The position numbers and the translations under genes were made by a program. The notes beneath the pieces were generated by a model that worked only from the letters and a program-made list of their open reading frames with translations, had not been told where the DNA came from and did not search any database. From Crocodylus rhombifer (taxonomy: Eukaryota; Chordata; Crocodylia; Crocodylidae): 64,000 nt of DNA. The stretch spans positions 298,031 through 362,030 of the forward strand of contig JAVSML010024246.1 of NCBI GenBank assembly GCA_038503035.1. Direction: 5' to 3'. Below are positions 36,432 through 46,112 of this stretch, in pieces (within the stretch, counting starts at the first letter, position 1; every line of letters begins with the position of its first letter).

Positions 36432-36443
36432 CTTATACTTCAT
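36432..36443 (-). CDS. NEDD9: NEDD9 exon 1, coding part (start codon, MKYK)
   Basis: Reading the minus strand from 36443, four codons (M-K-Y-K) run into a consensus splice donor, AAG|GTGAGG, with the GT at 36431-36430. M-K-Y-K directly before N-L-M-A-R-A-L-Y-D is the known start of the main NEDD9 isoform, and exon 2 begins exactly with N-L-M-A. The junction is phase 0. An in-frame TAG lies 12 codons upstream (36477-36479), so the reading frame cannot extend further 5'. The ATG has an A at -3, a favourable initiation context. The exon is too short to find by coding potential; it was identified from the isoform start plus the donor site. Confidence is high because donor, phase, residues and gene order all agree. 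Confidence 0.9.
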
Positions 36444-36629
36444 GATTGCAGACGTATCTGGAGTAGTCCTGTGAAACTAGACAGAATACACTACAATCTC
36501 ACACATCTTCCTTTCCCATGTAATGTTTTCAGAAGTGAAAATGAAAATAGTCCCAGAATTGAAGGTGGTTTTCCAGTCTGAGTCTTTGAACTCTTGAAGC
36601 CGCTAAGTTTCCAGCGCATCTGAGCTCAT
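36444..36629 (-). other. NEDD9: NEDD9 5' untranslated region (approximate) with three upstream ORFs
   Basis: This is the leader between the inferred promoter and the start codon; the exact transcription start cannot be seen, so the right edge is approximate. Three upstream ATGs lie on the transcribed sense. An 8-codon ORF runs from 36629 to its TAG at 36603. A 42-codon ORF runs from 36619 to its TAG at 36491. A 6-codon ORF runs from 36519 to its TGA at 36499. All stop before the main ATG. A GAAANNGAAA motif (IRF-type core) lies on the plus strand at 36537-36546. No splice site was needed to join this leader to exon 1, but an upstream non-coding exon cannot be excluded. Confidence 0.6.
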
Positions 36630-36700
36630 TGTTGTGATCTGCGGCAAATGGGCTGCGCTGCTGATTTGCATAGCTTTCCACTATTGGTTAGAAAAGGAGG
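36610..36700 (-). promoter_or_regulatory. NEDD9: Probable NEDD9 core promoter (CCAAT box, octamer, no TATA)
   Basis: On the minus strand an inverted CCAAT box (plus-strand ATTGG, 36683-36687) is followed 12 bp downstream by a perfect octamer ATGCAAAT (36664-36671), then GC-richer DNA before the leader. CCAAT boxes usually lie 60-100 bp upstream of the start site, which would put initiation near 36,590-36,630. No TATA box is evident. The position relative to exon 1 is right for a promoter, but the assignment rests on motifs alone. Confidence 0.5.
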
Positions 36701-36795
36701 TGAGCTGGGACAAAATGACAGTGACCCCTCCTCTTTTCCCACCTCCAGAAACACTATCCTCCTCCTCACCCCGCCAAGACATGATTTTCCACCTC

Positions 36796-36801
<6 letters not shown>

Positions 36802-36829
<28 letters not shown>
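36802..36829. repeat. (GT)7 followed by G14, upstream of NEDD9 promoter
   Basis: Seven GT dinucleotides (36802-36815) run straight into 14 Gs (36816-36829), about 120 bp upstream of the CCAAT box. The plus strand is G-rich here and could form a quadruplex. Length is likely polymorphic and prone to assembly error. Confidence 0.9.
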
Positions 36830-37339
36830 AGTGGGGAGATAGAGGAGAAAGGAGGAAATCTTTTAAGATTAATTCCATTTTTTAAAAAAGAAACCAGTCC
36901 ACAAAGCGAGGTCAGGCAGTCCTGCTTCCTGTGACCTAGCAACTCCTTCATAACCCAGTTTCATTTCAAAGCCATTCACCTCACAATCTCCACATGAAAT
37001 GAATGTGGGGACAAAAGGTTTTCTGTCTCCAGTCCCCTTTTTACTTCTCACCCCTGCTGATATCTCTTTTGCTTGCTGTTGTCTTTTTGTTCCTCTCAAG
37101 GTTCACAGTGTTCTGACTGTCAGCTTGAAACCAGCCGGGCAAATAGTTGCTCTGACAGTGACCAGGCACTACAGTGCTCTAAATATATGCTCTGGACCAG
37201 CCCAAGATTATGGTGGTGATGATTACTGTAATACTCAAATATGCAAAGCATTTTATCAACAACAGTAAGTGGCCTATGATATCCAGATATGAAACAGCAT
37301 GAGGAATATTCAGACATGATATGAGGAAGAATGTTGAAT

Positions 37340-37412
37340 TAGAAATCTTGTCCAACTTTATCCTAACCACATAGTTGGTTCAATAAAAGATATTGCCTTA
37401 AGAAATCCCTGC
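37340..37412 (+). repeat. Fragment of the hammerhead-like repeat family
   Basis: TTGTCCAACTTTATCCTAAC, then TAGTTGGTTCAATAAAAGAT, ATTGCCTTAAGAAATCCCTG. This is the family signature without the hammerhead-like 5' part. Confidence 0.55.
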
Positions 37413-37865
37413 TTCTTGCATAATTTCTGATATTTAGGCATTATACCAGATGCATACTAGAACCTTTAGTGGTATAAATTAGTTTTTCATGTTAAATTTG
37501 TACCACTTATTTTTGCCTGTTTGCATCCTCTGTAATCCTTTTGCCATACTAATTAATTTGAGAAGGGCTTCTTTTATTAAACACCAGTTTTTTCACTGCT
37601 GCCTTTCTACTTAGTGAAATGGTCTGTTAATGTTCCCATTGTTATCTCTTGAATCAAATGCTAAATATTCACTTTGCATGGGAAAGGCATGTTGATTCCA
37701 TACTGATTAGACACCAGGGAGCAAGTAGGCTTTAATGATCTACATGCTCAGTTTAACTTGTGATGGTAGTACGATTTAGTACGATTAGTATGATTTGTAT
37801 TTACTTGTGATAACCTACTGATAGGAAAGAGAAAGGCAGGCAAGTATGTAGTAATTTAGTATTCA

Positions 37866-39335
37866 TTGGGTGTGTCTACACATGAATTTATGTGTGCTTA
37901 AATTTAATGCACTTTAGCCTAAGGCAATTAGGCACACGTCTACATGTGGAGGCCTTAGGGCACCTTAATGTGGCTTGCTGGGCAACCTGCCCTGGTCAGC
38001 ACTCTGGACAGCCCCGGAAGCCCATGGCAGTGTAGCTGGGTGGTGTAGCCCAGCACTTGCCAAGTGGGAGCCTCCAGTCCCCCCAGATGTGGTTGGTCCA
38101 GGCCCAGCCCCAGCCATGGCTCCAATCCCCTCCCCATGTTCCTGCCTCCCCAGGATCAGATGACAGCAGGCCAAAGCTGAGCCCATGGGCCCCACGCTGC
38201 CACCAGGTACCATCAAGAAAAAGATGTGGTGGGTGCTGTTCTGCAAGGCACAGACACTGGAACTGGAGCAGCGGTTCTGGTAGCAGCTGTCCCTGTTGGT
38301 GTGCAGTAAGTCAGCAGAGGGCCCAGGAGGCAGGAGGGCTTCTGGCAAAGCACAAGGGACAGGCCACACTGTGACTCCCTGCAGGGGAAGTGGGCAGAGC
38401 CTTTGCTAGTGGCTCCCCTGTGCCTCTCCATCAAGGCAGGTTTGCTGGCCGGGCAGTGCAGCCCTGCAGGGGCAGGACTCCTTACTGCCTGCCCAGGATT
38501 CAGGTACCCTTAGAAGCCTATGCTGGGGCTCCTGCCCAGGACAGCAGGTGGCCTGGGACTGCATCTGCCCCCTAGTACCTGGTACAGCTTTTGCTGCTTC
38601 ACTCACCTCCATCTCAGGCAAGCATCTGGCCTCCATGCTGGACACTGTGGGTGGAAAAAGCGATGTCAGTTTCTGGGGGCTCTGCGCAGCTCAGCCTGGG
38701 TAGTCTAGGTGCAATGCGGGTGGAGGCTCAGCTCTCTCCTTGGCCTGCTTTATCCAAGGCTGAGCCTCTGCCCATGTTGCTCACAAGCTGAGCCGCGCAG
38801 AGACTCCACGTGTTGACACTACCTTTCCCACCCGCAGTGTCCACGCAGAGGCCAGATGCTTGCCCAGGATAGAGGTGGGTGGAGCAGGGAAAGCCATGGC
38901 AGGTGCTGGGGGCAGATGCAGTCCCAACCCACCTGCTGTTCTGGGTGGGAACCCCAGTGCAGGCTTCTAAGGGTGCCTGAATCCTGGGTGGGCAGTGAAG
39001 CATCCTGTCCCTGCAGGGCTGCATGGCCTGACCAGCAAACCTGCCCAGAAGGAGAGGTATGGGGGAGCTGCTAGCAACAGCCCTGCCTATGCTGCACTGC
39101 CCCCTTTCCCTGTAGGGTGTCACAGGGGGGCCTGTTCCTTGTGCTTTGACTGAAACCCTAACTAATCGCACCTAAATTTGGTAATTGCTTTATGCAGGTA
39201 TTAAATTTAGGCATGATTAGCCTAAAATCATTTTTAAGGTGCATTAAGTATGCACACATGTAGACCCCATGCCCTTAACGTGCCTTAAAAATGGCTAATG
39301 TGCCTTAAATCATCACATGTAAAGTGCCCGTTGTA
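37866..39335. mobile_element. Composite TIR element enclosing a large GC-rich foldback
   Basis: The left edge GGGTGTGTCTACACATGAAT, followed by a TTAAATTTAATGCAC tract, is mirrored at the right edge by TTAAGGTGCATTAAGTATGC and ACACATGTAGACCCC, with further weak TTAAGG units to about 39335. Both ends are AT-rich and the centre is GC-rich. The left side contains about 380 bp (37966-38345) with no counterpart on the right. TCTACACATG-type termini recur at 9.89, 40.53 and 42.76 kb, suggesting related Harbinger-like MITEs. No duplication was found at the outer edges. Confidence 0.5.
38346..39148. repeat. GC-rich long inverted repeat (foldback 2), arms about 390-410 bp
   Basis: The left arm (38346-38735) starts CAAAGCACAAGGGACAGGCC. 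The right arm (38740-39148) ends GGCCTGTTCCTTGTGCTTTG, its near-perfect reverse complement. Pairing continues throughout: CCAGGATTCAGGTACCCTTA on the left pairs with TAAGGGTGCCTGAATCCTGG on the right. Translating either strand gives matching peptides, for example QASGLHAGH from the plus strand of the left arm and QASGLCVDT from the minus strand of the right arm, simply because the arms mirror each other. The centre is near 38,739 with almost no spacer. Not a gene. Confidence 0.85.
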
Positions 39336-39698
39336 ACTGAACCTTCTAATTCTGCTTTGATGAATGAAGTCTAAGCACTTCCAAGCTTTGAGTGGAACAG
39401 ACTACAGAAAATTAGATCATCTGCTTATTTTTTGGCCAACTTGAACCTTGGCCAGAATTTCTAGGTCACAGATGGACTTAAACTCAGATTGCTTCTAGAG
39501 ATCCAAGAAAAAAACCCCAAGAACTAGAGTCTATCACCAAATGTTAAAGACAACTGTTTCACAGTGCACTAAAACTGTACTAATTCTCATGTGATTAGTC
39601 CACTAGAGAGCCTTCATATTACTCAGACTTCATGACTTCTGTGCAGTATAACAGTGGTGTACAAGCTGTCTTCCATGGAGCCTACTGTTCCACTATAG

Positions 39699-40262
39699 GT
39701 CATAGAATCATAGAGTCATAGGAAATTAGTGTGTTGGAAGGGACCTCAGGAGGTCATCTAGTCCATGGAGACTGGCCCCAGAAGTGGTAGTGGGGCATGA
39801 AGCCGGGCAAGAGCTGCTTTGGGGCCAGGCTAGGATCTTGCAGTGGTGACAAAGTGGTCCAAAGCTGGGGCAGAGCTGTGATCTGCAGCTTACATGGTCT
39901 CGGCATGGGTGTGCAGGCAACGGATCACGGCTCTGGCCTGGTTCCTTGCAGCAATGACAGCATGGTCTGGAGCTGGGGCAGAGCTGCATTCCGATAGAGC
40001 CTGATGATCCAGCCAGCTTTCTATTCACCTCGTAGTCCATTCATCCAACCCATAGTTTCTCAGCTTGTTTGCAAGAATGCTGTAGGAGACTGTATCAAAG
40101 TCTTGCTAAAATCAACATATATCACATCCACTGCTTCCCCATATTCACAGAGCCAGTCATCTCATCATAGAACGCAATCAGGTTGGTCAGACATGACTTG
40201 CCCTTGGTGAATCAATGTTGACTGCTCCTGATCACTTTCTTCTCCTCCAAGTGCTTAGAAAT
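39699..40262 (-). mobile_element. CR1 LINE, rearranged 3' fragment
   Basis: The CR1 3' end lies at 39699-39770: TCATAGAATCATAGAGTCAT, then GAAGGGACCTCAGGAGGTCA and TCTAGTCCA. The internal reverse-transcriptase part at 40015-40262, read on the minus strand, gives AVDVIYVDFSKT followed by a frameshift, then ETMGWMNG. About 240 bp of GC-rich sequence lies between (39772-40012) and contains two diverged copies of an AGCTGGGGCAGAGCTG unit. The intervening ORF region is missing, so this is a deleted and invaded copy. Confidence 0.8.
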
Positions 40263-40524
40263 GAGAACCTGCTCAGGGACCCCTGTCATCAGGGGTTCTG
40301 CAAAGAGATTGGAGGTAATGGCTGAGTGGGCTGGGAGGCAGTGCATTGCCATTGCTGGGTGAGGTCACCTGGTTCCATGTCAGTCTTCAGGATAGGGGTA
40401 TGGGTTTTGCATCAAAATAAGTGATAGGAAAGGGTTCTGTAGCCTTAGGAAATTTTAAAACCACTGAAATATAACATAGGACAGTTCTAGTATTCTCCTG
40501 CATCCTAGAATTACAACACACAGG

Positions 40525-41037
40525 GTCCGCTTACACATGCATTTGATCCAGGATCAGTTTACTCATGAGTAAACACTCCCAGGCAGGCATCTACACATGC
40601 AGGGAAGCAGGAACAGCTTTGCTGCCAGTGGCAGCAAACTGCTTCCACTTCCTGGGGCCCTGCAATGTAAGGATCTCCCAGCACTGGCCCCGCAACCATG
40701 GACCTGGCACTGGGACATAAGGAGATCCCCACCCCTGCTCCCTGATTGCAATCTTGGAGTGGAGGGGTTGGAGTTCACTGCTACTGGAGCAGGGGGACAT
40801 AGTCCTTGCCCAAGTTCCAGTGGCAGAGCCCTCTCCGGCAGCAGGCAGCTCCCGGCAGCAGGGAGCAATCTCCCACCTCCTAGTGGATGGCTGACTGGGA
40901 GCAAATTTGCTCCCAGTCAGGAATTTACATGAGTGCTACTATACTAATATAAAGTAAATTTCCTACTTGCATTTGCAGGTAGCAAATTTACTCGTGAGTA
41001 GCAAGATTTACTGCGTAGTAAGCATGTGCACATGTAA
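40525..41037. mobile_element. MITE-like TIR element with GC-rich centre
   Basis: Left GCTTACACATGCATTTGATC plus TTTACTCATGAGTAAAC is mirrored by right ATTTACTCGTGAGTAGC plus TAGTAAGCATGTGCACATGT. The centre (40600-40890) is GC-rich and non-coding, with long meaningless open frames on both strands. Confidence 0.55.
40891..40920. repeat. Perfect 30-bp palindrome
   Basis: The 30 bases are identical to their own reverse complement; the centre is GGGAGCAAATTTGCTCCC. It lies within the right part of the surrounding TIR element. Confidence 0.97.
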
Positions 41038-41047
41038 GAAAAGTTTT

Positions 41048-42420
41048 GGGAACAATATCAGGGCCTGTATATGGATTTCATTGACTTTACTAAGGCCTTT
41101 GATTTTTATCAGTCATGAAGCCTTGTAGAAAGTACTGGCTAGATTTGGATGCCCTGAAAGGTACATCAAGGTCTTGAGGCTTCTCCGTGACCAGATGGCT
41201 TCAACCATTCTATGTAGCAGGTTGGATATAGCACCACTTGTCATCTGAACTGGGGTCAAGTAAGGATGTGTCATTGCCTTAACTCTGTTCTCCATTTTTT
41301 GACAGTCATCCTGGATCTCACTAAGGGCCACCTACCTTCCAGAATTGACACTGAAAATCAAATGGATGGAAGGCTTCTCAATCTGCGTCATTTTCACTCA
41401 AAGACTGAAGTGTTCAAAACAACCATCTTTGACCTTCAATATGACAATGACTGTTCCATCCTTGCACACACTGAGGAAAACCACCAGATCATACTGGATC
41501 TTTTTAGAGAAGACTGCTGAACTTTGGGCCTCTCTCAACATTGAAAAGACCAAGGTGCTCTATAGAGCTTACCCTGGGACATGAATGTGATCCCCTCCCC
41601 AAATTACCATCAAAAGAAAGACTCTGGACATAGTTGAGCACTTCCCCAACAACAGTAGCCACCTCTCTCAGAGAGTGAACATTGAAGAGATCCAGCACGG
41701 TCTCCAATGTGTAAGCCTCCTTTGGGAAACTGCTTTGGTGTGTCTTTATTTATTGTCATCCACAGAAAGGAACCAAGATCCAGGTCTGCAATACAGTTAT
41801 CATCCCCACCCTCCTCTATGGATGTGAAATATGAATAACCTACCACTGCCATCTCATAAGTCTGGAGAGGTATCACCAATGATGCCTCCATAAAATCCTC
41901 TGCATCAAATGGCAAGATTGCCCTACCAACACCAGCATTGTTGCTGAAGCCAGTGCTACCAACATTGAGTCAGTGATCCACAAGGACCAGCTTGGCTAGA
42001 CTGGATGTTATGTGTGGAGACCTGACTCTTAACTTCCAAAACATGTGCTCTACTTCCAGCTTAATAACGGCCTGAGATCTCATGGTGGCCAGAGGAAATG
42101 CTATAAGCACACATTGAAGGCATACCTCAAGAAAACGGGTGCTGACATCAAGAGTTGGGAGGAGCTGGCTGCCAACTGACTTTAATGGCACTGCAACCTT
42201 AACCAAGCAGTAGCCCATTTCAAGGTAAAGCACCTTTTCTTCGAAGCAGAGAAGAAAGAGTGGGGGTAGGAAAAGGAAAGGAGCCCTAACCTGCTCTTCC
42301 CTGTGGAAGGACCTGTAACTTCTGCAGATAAAGCTGTGATTCAAGGACTGGGCCCTTAAGTCACCTCAAGACCCATCAATGAACCATGGTAGTGATCATC
42401 CTTGAATCAAGTGATTGCCA
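41048..42420 (+). mobile_element. Non-CR1 LINE, 5'-truncated ORF2 relic
   Basis: Plus-strand translation in broken frames shows a reverse-transcriptase motif A (LYMDFIDFTKAFD, about 41066-41104), a palm segment (FLTVILDLTKGHLPS), then LNLRHFHSKTEV and FDLQYDNDCSILAHTEE near 41428-41478. YDND occupies the place of the catalytic YADD. At 42314-42379 a zinc-finger-like module reads C-N-F-C-R-stop-S-C-D-S-R-T-G-P then LSHLKTHQ. The same C-terminal module occurs at 21199-21264. There are multiple stops and frameshifts, so the copy is dead. The clade is not assigned; it is clearly not CR1. Confidence 0.8.
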
Positions 42421-42760
42421 CCGACAAAACACGAGCACAGTTGCAGAAGTAATAATCCACAACGGTGCCTCTGTTTCTGTGATGACTAGTGAGGCTCTGT
42501 TGTATTCCCTAGTAGTGGCATGCAGAACCTTGCTATGTTTCCCTTATAACTGGGCTCACAGTACAGCAGGCTGACAGTTAACATTGCTGTGGCTTGGACT
42601 TCTGCGAGGCCTGTAGGTTTCTGGACTTTTTTTTCATTTAAGGCTTTCAGGCTTACAGCCTCAGTCACTCTCCTGCTGCTTTATCTGGATCCAGCACACA
42701 AGCAACCCCCTGGTTAGAATCCAGTCTGGGATGCAGGGTGAGTTTAACAGCCATGGCTTA

Positions 42761-43331
42761 GGGTGTGTCTACACAGAATAGTGATTCTCAGCCAGGGTGC
42801 TGTGGCAACCTAAGGTGCCATGAGATTATTTTCAGGGTGCTCCATAGTACTGTTGTGTGTGCAACAATGCACACACAATTCACAAGATAAAGCCAGAGGT
42901 TTCAAATGTAAAAACTATTTTGATCTGCTGTCATCTTTCTGAGTTCTTTGCAACAGAAGAATGGTTCTATTATTTTTCTGTAGTCAAAAAATGAGTGAAA
43001 GCCAAGAGTTGGCATTTTCTGAGGGGTTCCTTGAGTCTAAAAACATTAAGAACTGCTGACATAGAGGGACCTTGAGCATTCAGCAACACTGCTGAGAGAA
43101 AAAAAAACCCTATCTGTTTCCTCCTGATCTGGAAATGAGAAAGTAAGAACATCCCAGAGGATGACCCAAGCTGCACTGCTATTGAGCACATCAGAAACAC
43201 AAGCCTTGAATGTGGTGCTGGTGTCACCCTTTTACCACCTCACTTTTTTGGGGTAGACAAACATGGCATTGCAGGGCTAATTCCATTAACAGCTTGGCAG
43301 AGGTCTCTGCCACTGCAGTTTAGACATATCC
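42761..43331. mobile_element. Harbinger-like MITE, interrupted by a hAT element
   Basis: Left terminus GGGTGTGTCTACAC and right terminus GTTTAGACATATCC are inverted relatives, flanked on each side by TTA (42758-42760 and 43332-43334). A 3-bp TTA duplication is typical of PIF/Harbinger. Removing the nested hAT copy and one 8-bp duplication leaves about 283 bp. The interior contains the palindromic GGCAGAGGTCTCTGCC near its right end. Confidence 0.7.
42779..43058. mobile_element. hAT-type MITE nested in the Harbinger-like element
   Basis: Termini are TAGTGATTCTCAGCCAGGGT and AAGAACTGCTG, flanked by acacagaa (42771-42778) and acatagag (43059-43066), an 8-bp duplication with two mismatches. Its left end matches the element ending at 62570 in opposite orientation. 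Confidence 0.8.
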
Positions 43332-43334
43332 TTA

Positions 43335-43470
43335 GTCTTTCTGAGACTCAGTTTTCCCATAAACAATGGTGGGATAATAAGTCTCCCTCTCCCATGTGGG
43401 TGTTGTGAAAATATACACAGGAAAGGCTGTGAGGCACCTGGATATTACAATAATAGGGACCAGATAAATA
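43335..43470 (+). repeat. MIR-type SINE fragment
   Basis: CTTTCTGAGACTCAGTTTTC, a GGGATAATAAGTCTCCC-like block, GGTGTTGTGAAAATATAC and CTGTGAGGCACCTGGATATT follow MIR order. It directly abuts the MITE on its left. Confidence 0.75.
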
Positions 43471-43474
43471 CTCT

Positions 43475-46025
43475 AGATGGACAGTCAGTCTTAAGTTTAA
43501 GTCTTTAGGATATGACTTGTTTTTTTTATCACACTAGAAATAATTATCTTGTAACTCACATTTCTCATCTTCAAAGTACTTTACAGGGAAACTAAACTCA
43601 TACAAAAAAGCTCTACCACCTTTCTGCACTTTAGCATATATGTCTTCTGATTTATTTAAATGTCCAGTGTTAATATGCAATCTTTTTACCTGTTCCCTAT
43701 AGATGTTTTAATGTAAAGTTTTGTCAAGGGCAAAAAACATTCAAGGAAGGAATTTCTCTCTCTGCTGGCATGAGTTAAGTAAGAATGCAATTTTGAGGTG
43801 TCAAATAAACTGCAAAATTCAAGATGCCAATAACTGTACTTTTAACAGATCTTAAAATCTCACACTGCTTCCCTCATTAAAGCGAAACATGTCTTAATGC
43901 TTATTTTCAGACTTGCCTTCCCTTTCTCCTCCTCTCTGTAGCCTACTTCATTTACCTTCTCAGGTTTTCTCTGAGCTTTGAGGTGAATTTTAATCTCTCC
44001 AAGTACGAAATGCTCCATCTTAATACAATGTTTTCTGCATAGCCCACAACATGATCAAGTTTCCCCAACACATGAATATCAAGAATGAGACATAACCTGA
44101 AAGAAGCATTTGTAAACATGACCTTGTAATTTTAACATGTTACTCAAATATTAGACCAATATAAAGGGCACACTTGTGGTTGGGCCAGCTATTTAGCTTT
44201 TCTTAATGATATTTTAGATTGCAATATTTTTACTCTGTACTATCATATTACAGTTCTGGTATCAGAATATTTTGAGCCTGTCTTGGCTGATCAACTAAGT
44301 TATACAGTGGACCATGCTTATGATGAAGTTGAATTCTGGATTTATCAGGGTCTGCATACAGAGGTAACTTGAGCTGCGTGGACTGGATTTATAGTTATAG
44401 AGCCCTAGTAAAATCTTTAGGGGAAAACCAGTGTGGGCTGGCCATTACTTGGGTAATGAAGCAAATTCTTTATTTTGATGTTACTGTGATCTTAAGAAAG
44501 CAGAGAATGAGGAGGAAGCTGTATGACTTCATCTGTGTCTACAGTGCCTCTGCATTCCCTCCCTGAATGCCAAATATGGTATTTGGGAAACAGGATCAAG
44601 GGAGGAAATGCCTGACGTCAGAGAGAGAGAGGCTACATGACCGCCAGGAAATGTTGACTAGTTATAGAGTTTACAACAAGTATCCCTGGACAATGATGTG
44701 AAACAGAGCTGTCATTCAGGAACAAGGCAAGGCCCACTGAAACAAATCAGCAAAATACAACACTGTGACAGCCAGTGGGAGAATAGCAGACAGACAACCT
44801 CCCCCAAAAAGTCATTATAGAAGAAAAGTATATCAAACCCCTCTGATCCTTTTTTTGCTTTTTCCATGTCACAACATAGGAAGAGAAAGACACACACACA
44901 CATACCTTTGACTGATATTCACTGTGGTGTTGCTAGTTCCATTCTCCCAACCCATTTTCTTTTCAAAGCCTGACTATCCTCCAGAAAGAAATAGGCACAT
45001 CCCTTACTTAGGCCTAAGTAATTTGGATTACGAGAGTGTGGCTATAGTGTAACTGTGTTTTGGTGTGTAAAATGCAATTCCAATGATAAAGCTTGATCCC
45101 ACAACTTACAGATAGGCATAAAAATGCTGGATTTAGTCCTCAGTGGAGGTAGTATGTGGTGAGTAGGATTGTTTCATTCTGACATGGATGCCCAAATGGG
45201 CGGAATTTGATCCCCTAAACAAACCTGTACAACAGACAAAAGTCACGCTTGAAGTCACGCTTTTGAACCCACAGCATGACATCTCCATTTCTCAGCAACT
45301 GTACCGCAGACTGCAATTACGGTGCTTTGCAGCACTACATGCAGGTTTAAAGCAGAGTAGAGTGGCACCAGCACTTGTATGCATGAATCAGGAATAGTTT
45401 TCAAAGCAGCAACAGCAGAAACTCATTTAAAAAAAATATCACAACCACAGCTCTTTGGAGCAGATCTTTGGAAAGTGTCTTCTATTGACATGCACACATG
45501 GGAAGTTAAGACAAGGGCACATGCCCCAATTAACATTTTGACATAATGCTGCTGCTGGGTGGGAGAGACTGAAGAAACTGGTGCCACTGTAGGCAATTCT
45601 TGCCCTTCAAAATATCTGTGCTATTGAGACTGACTGGCTTTCCAGTGCCCGCCTTCCCACAAATTGGTGTTGTTACGAGGGCAGGAGGAATCTGAGATAT
45701 GTGGGGAGGACTGGAGAAGGGCTGGAATGCAAGGATGCAGCATGCACAAGCCTATTGCTTCCACAGATTCTTTAAAAGACGCATTCATTTCTGATACAAA
45801 CAAAGCAACTTCACAGCTGCACATGTAGAATGCTTGCCTTTATTTTCACTCTGGCAGTATAGTCTTAATACACAGATAAAAAAAAGGCTTGCCTCTGGAA
45901 GTGTGGATTGCATGCCATTCAACCTACAAGTGCCAAAAGCAATGAACTATTCTTCTCCTTGAGAACCTAAGAAATAACAGATAATACGTATGCAGGAGAC
46001 TAGAAGACTTTCTTGTTCTTGCTAA
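43475..46025. other. Intergenic stretch with nothing recognised
   Basis: AT-rich unique-looking DNA with a short (CA)n near 44889-44902. Confidence 0.4.
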
Positions 46026-46027
46026 GG

Positions 46028-46112
46028 CAAGGTTCTTTGAGTAGATGTGATATCTTTTATTAGACGAGCTGACTAGTTGGAAAAAGTTGTTAGTGAGCTT
46101 TCGGGCGCAATC
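46028..46112 (-). repeat. Dispersed repeat of the hammerhead-like family (copy 4)
   Basis: Plus strand reads GGCAAGGTTCTTTGAGTAGA, TGTGATATCTTTTATTAGAC, TAGTTGGAAAAAGTTG, then GAGCTTTCGGGCGC. On the minus strand this is GCGCCCGAAAGCTC followed by the family signature. The GAAA box is intact; the CUGANGA box is not present. Confidence 0.65.

Noticed and set aside
36991..37005. A minus-strand ATGTGGAGA that could be read as an alternative NEDD9 first exon (MWR...)
   Set aside because: The mammalian alternative start is MWTR followed directly by a donor. Here the codons continue without a phase-0 donor.
38390..39171. Similar predicted peptides on opposite strands, suggesting a duplicated divergent gene pair
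   Set aside because: The similarity is exactly that expected from an inverted DNA repeat. The frames have no conserved start, no domain and no splice signals.
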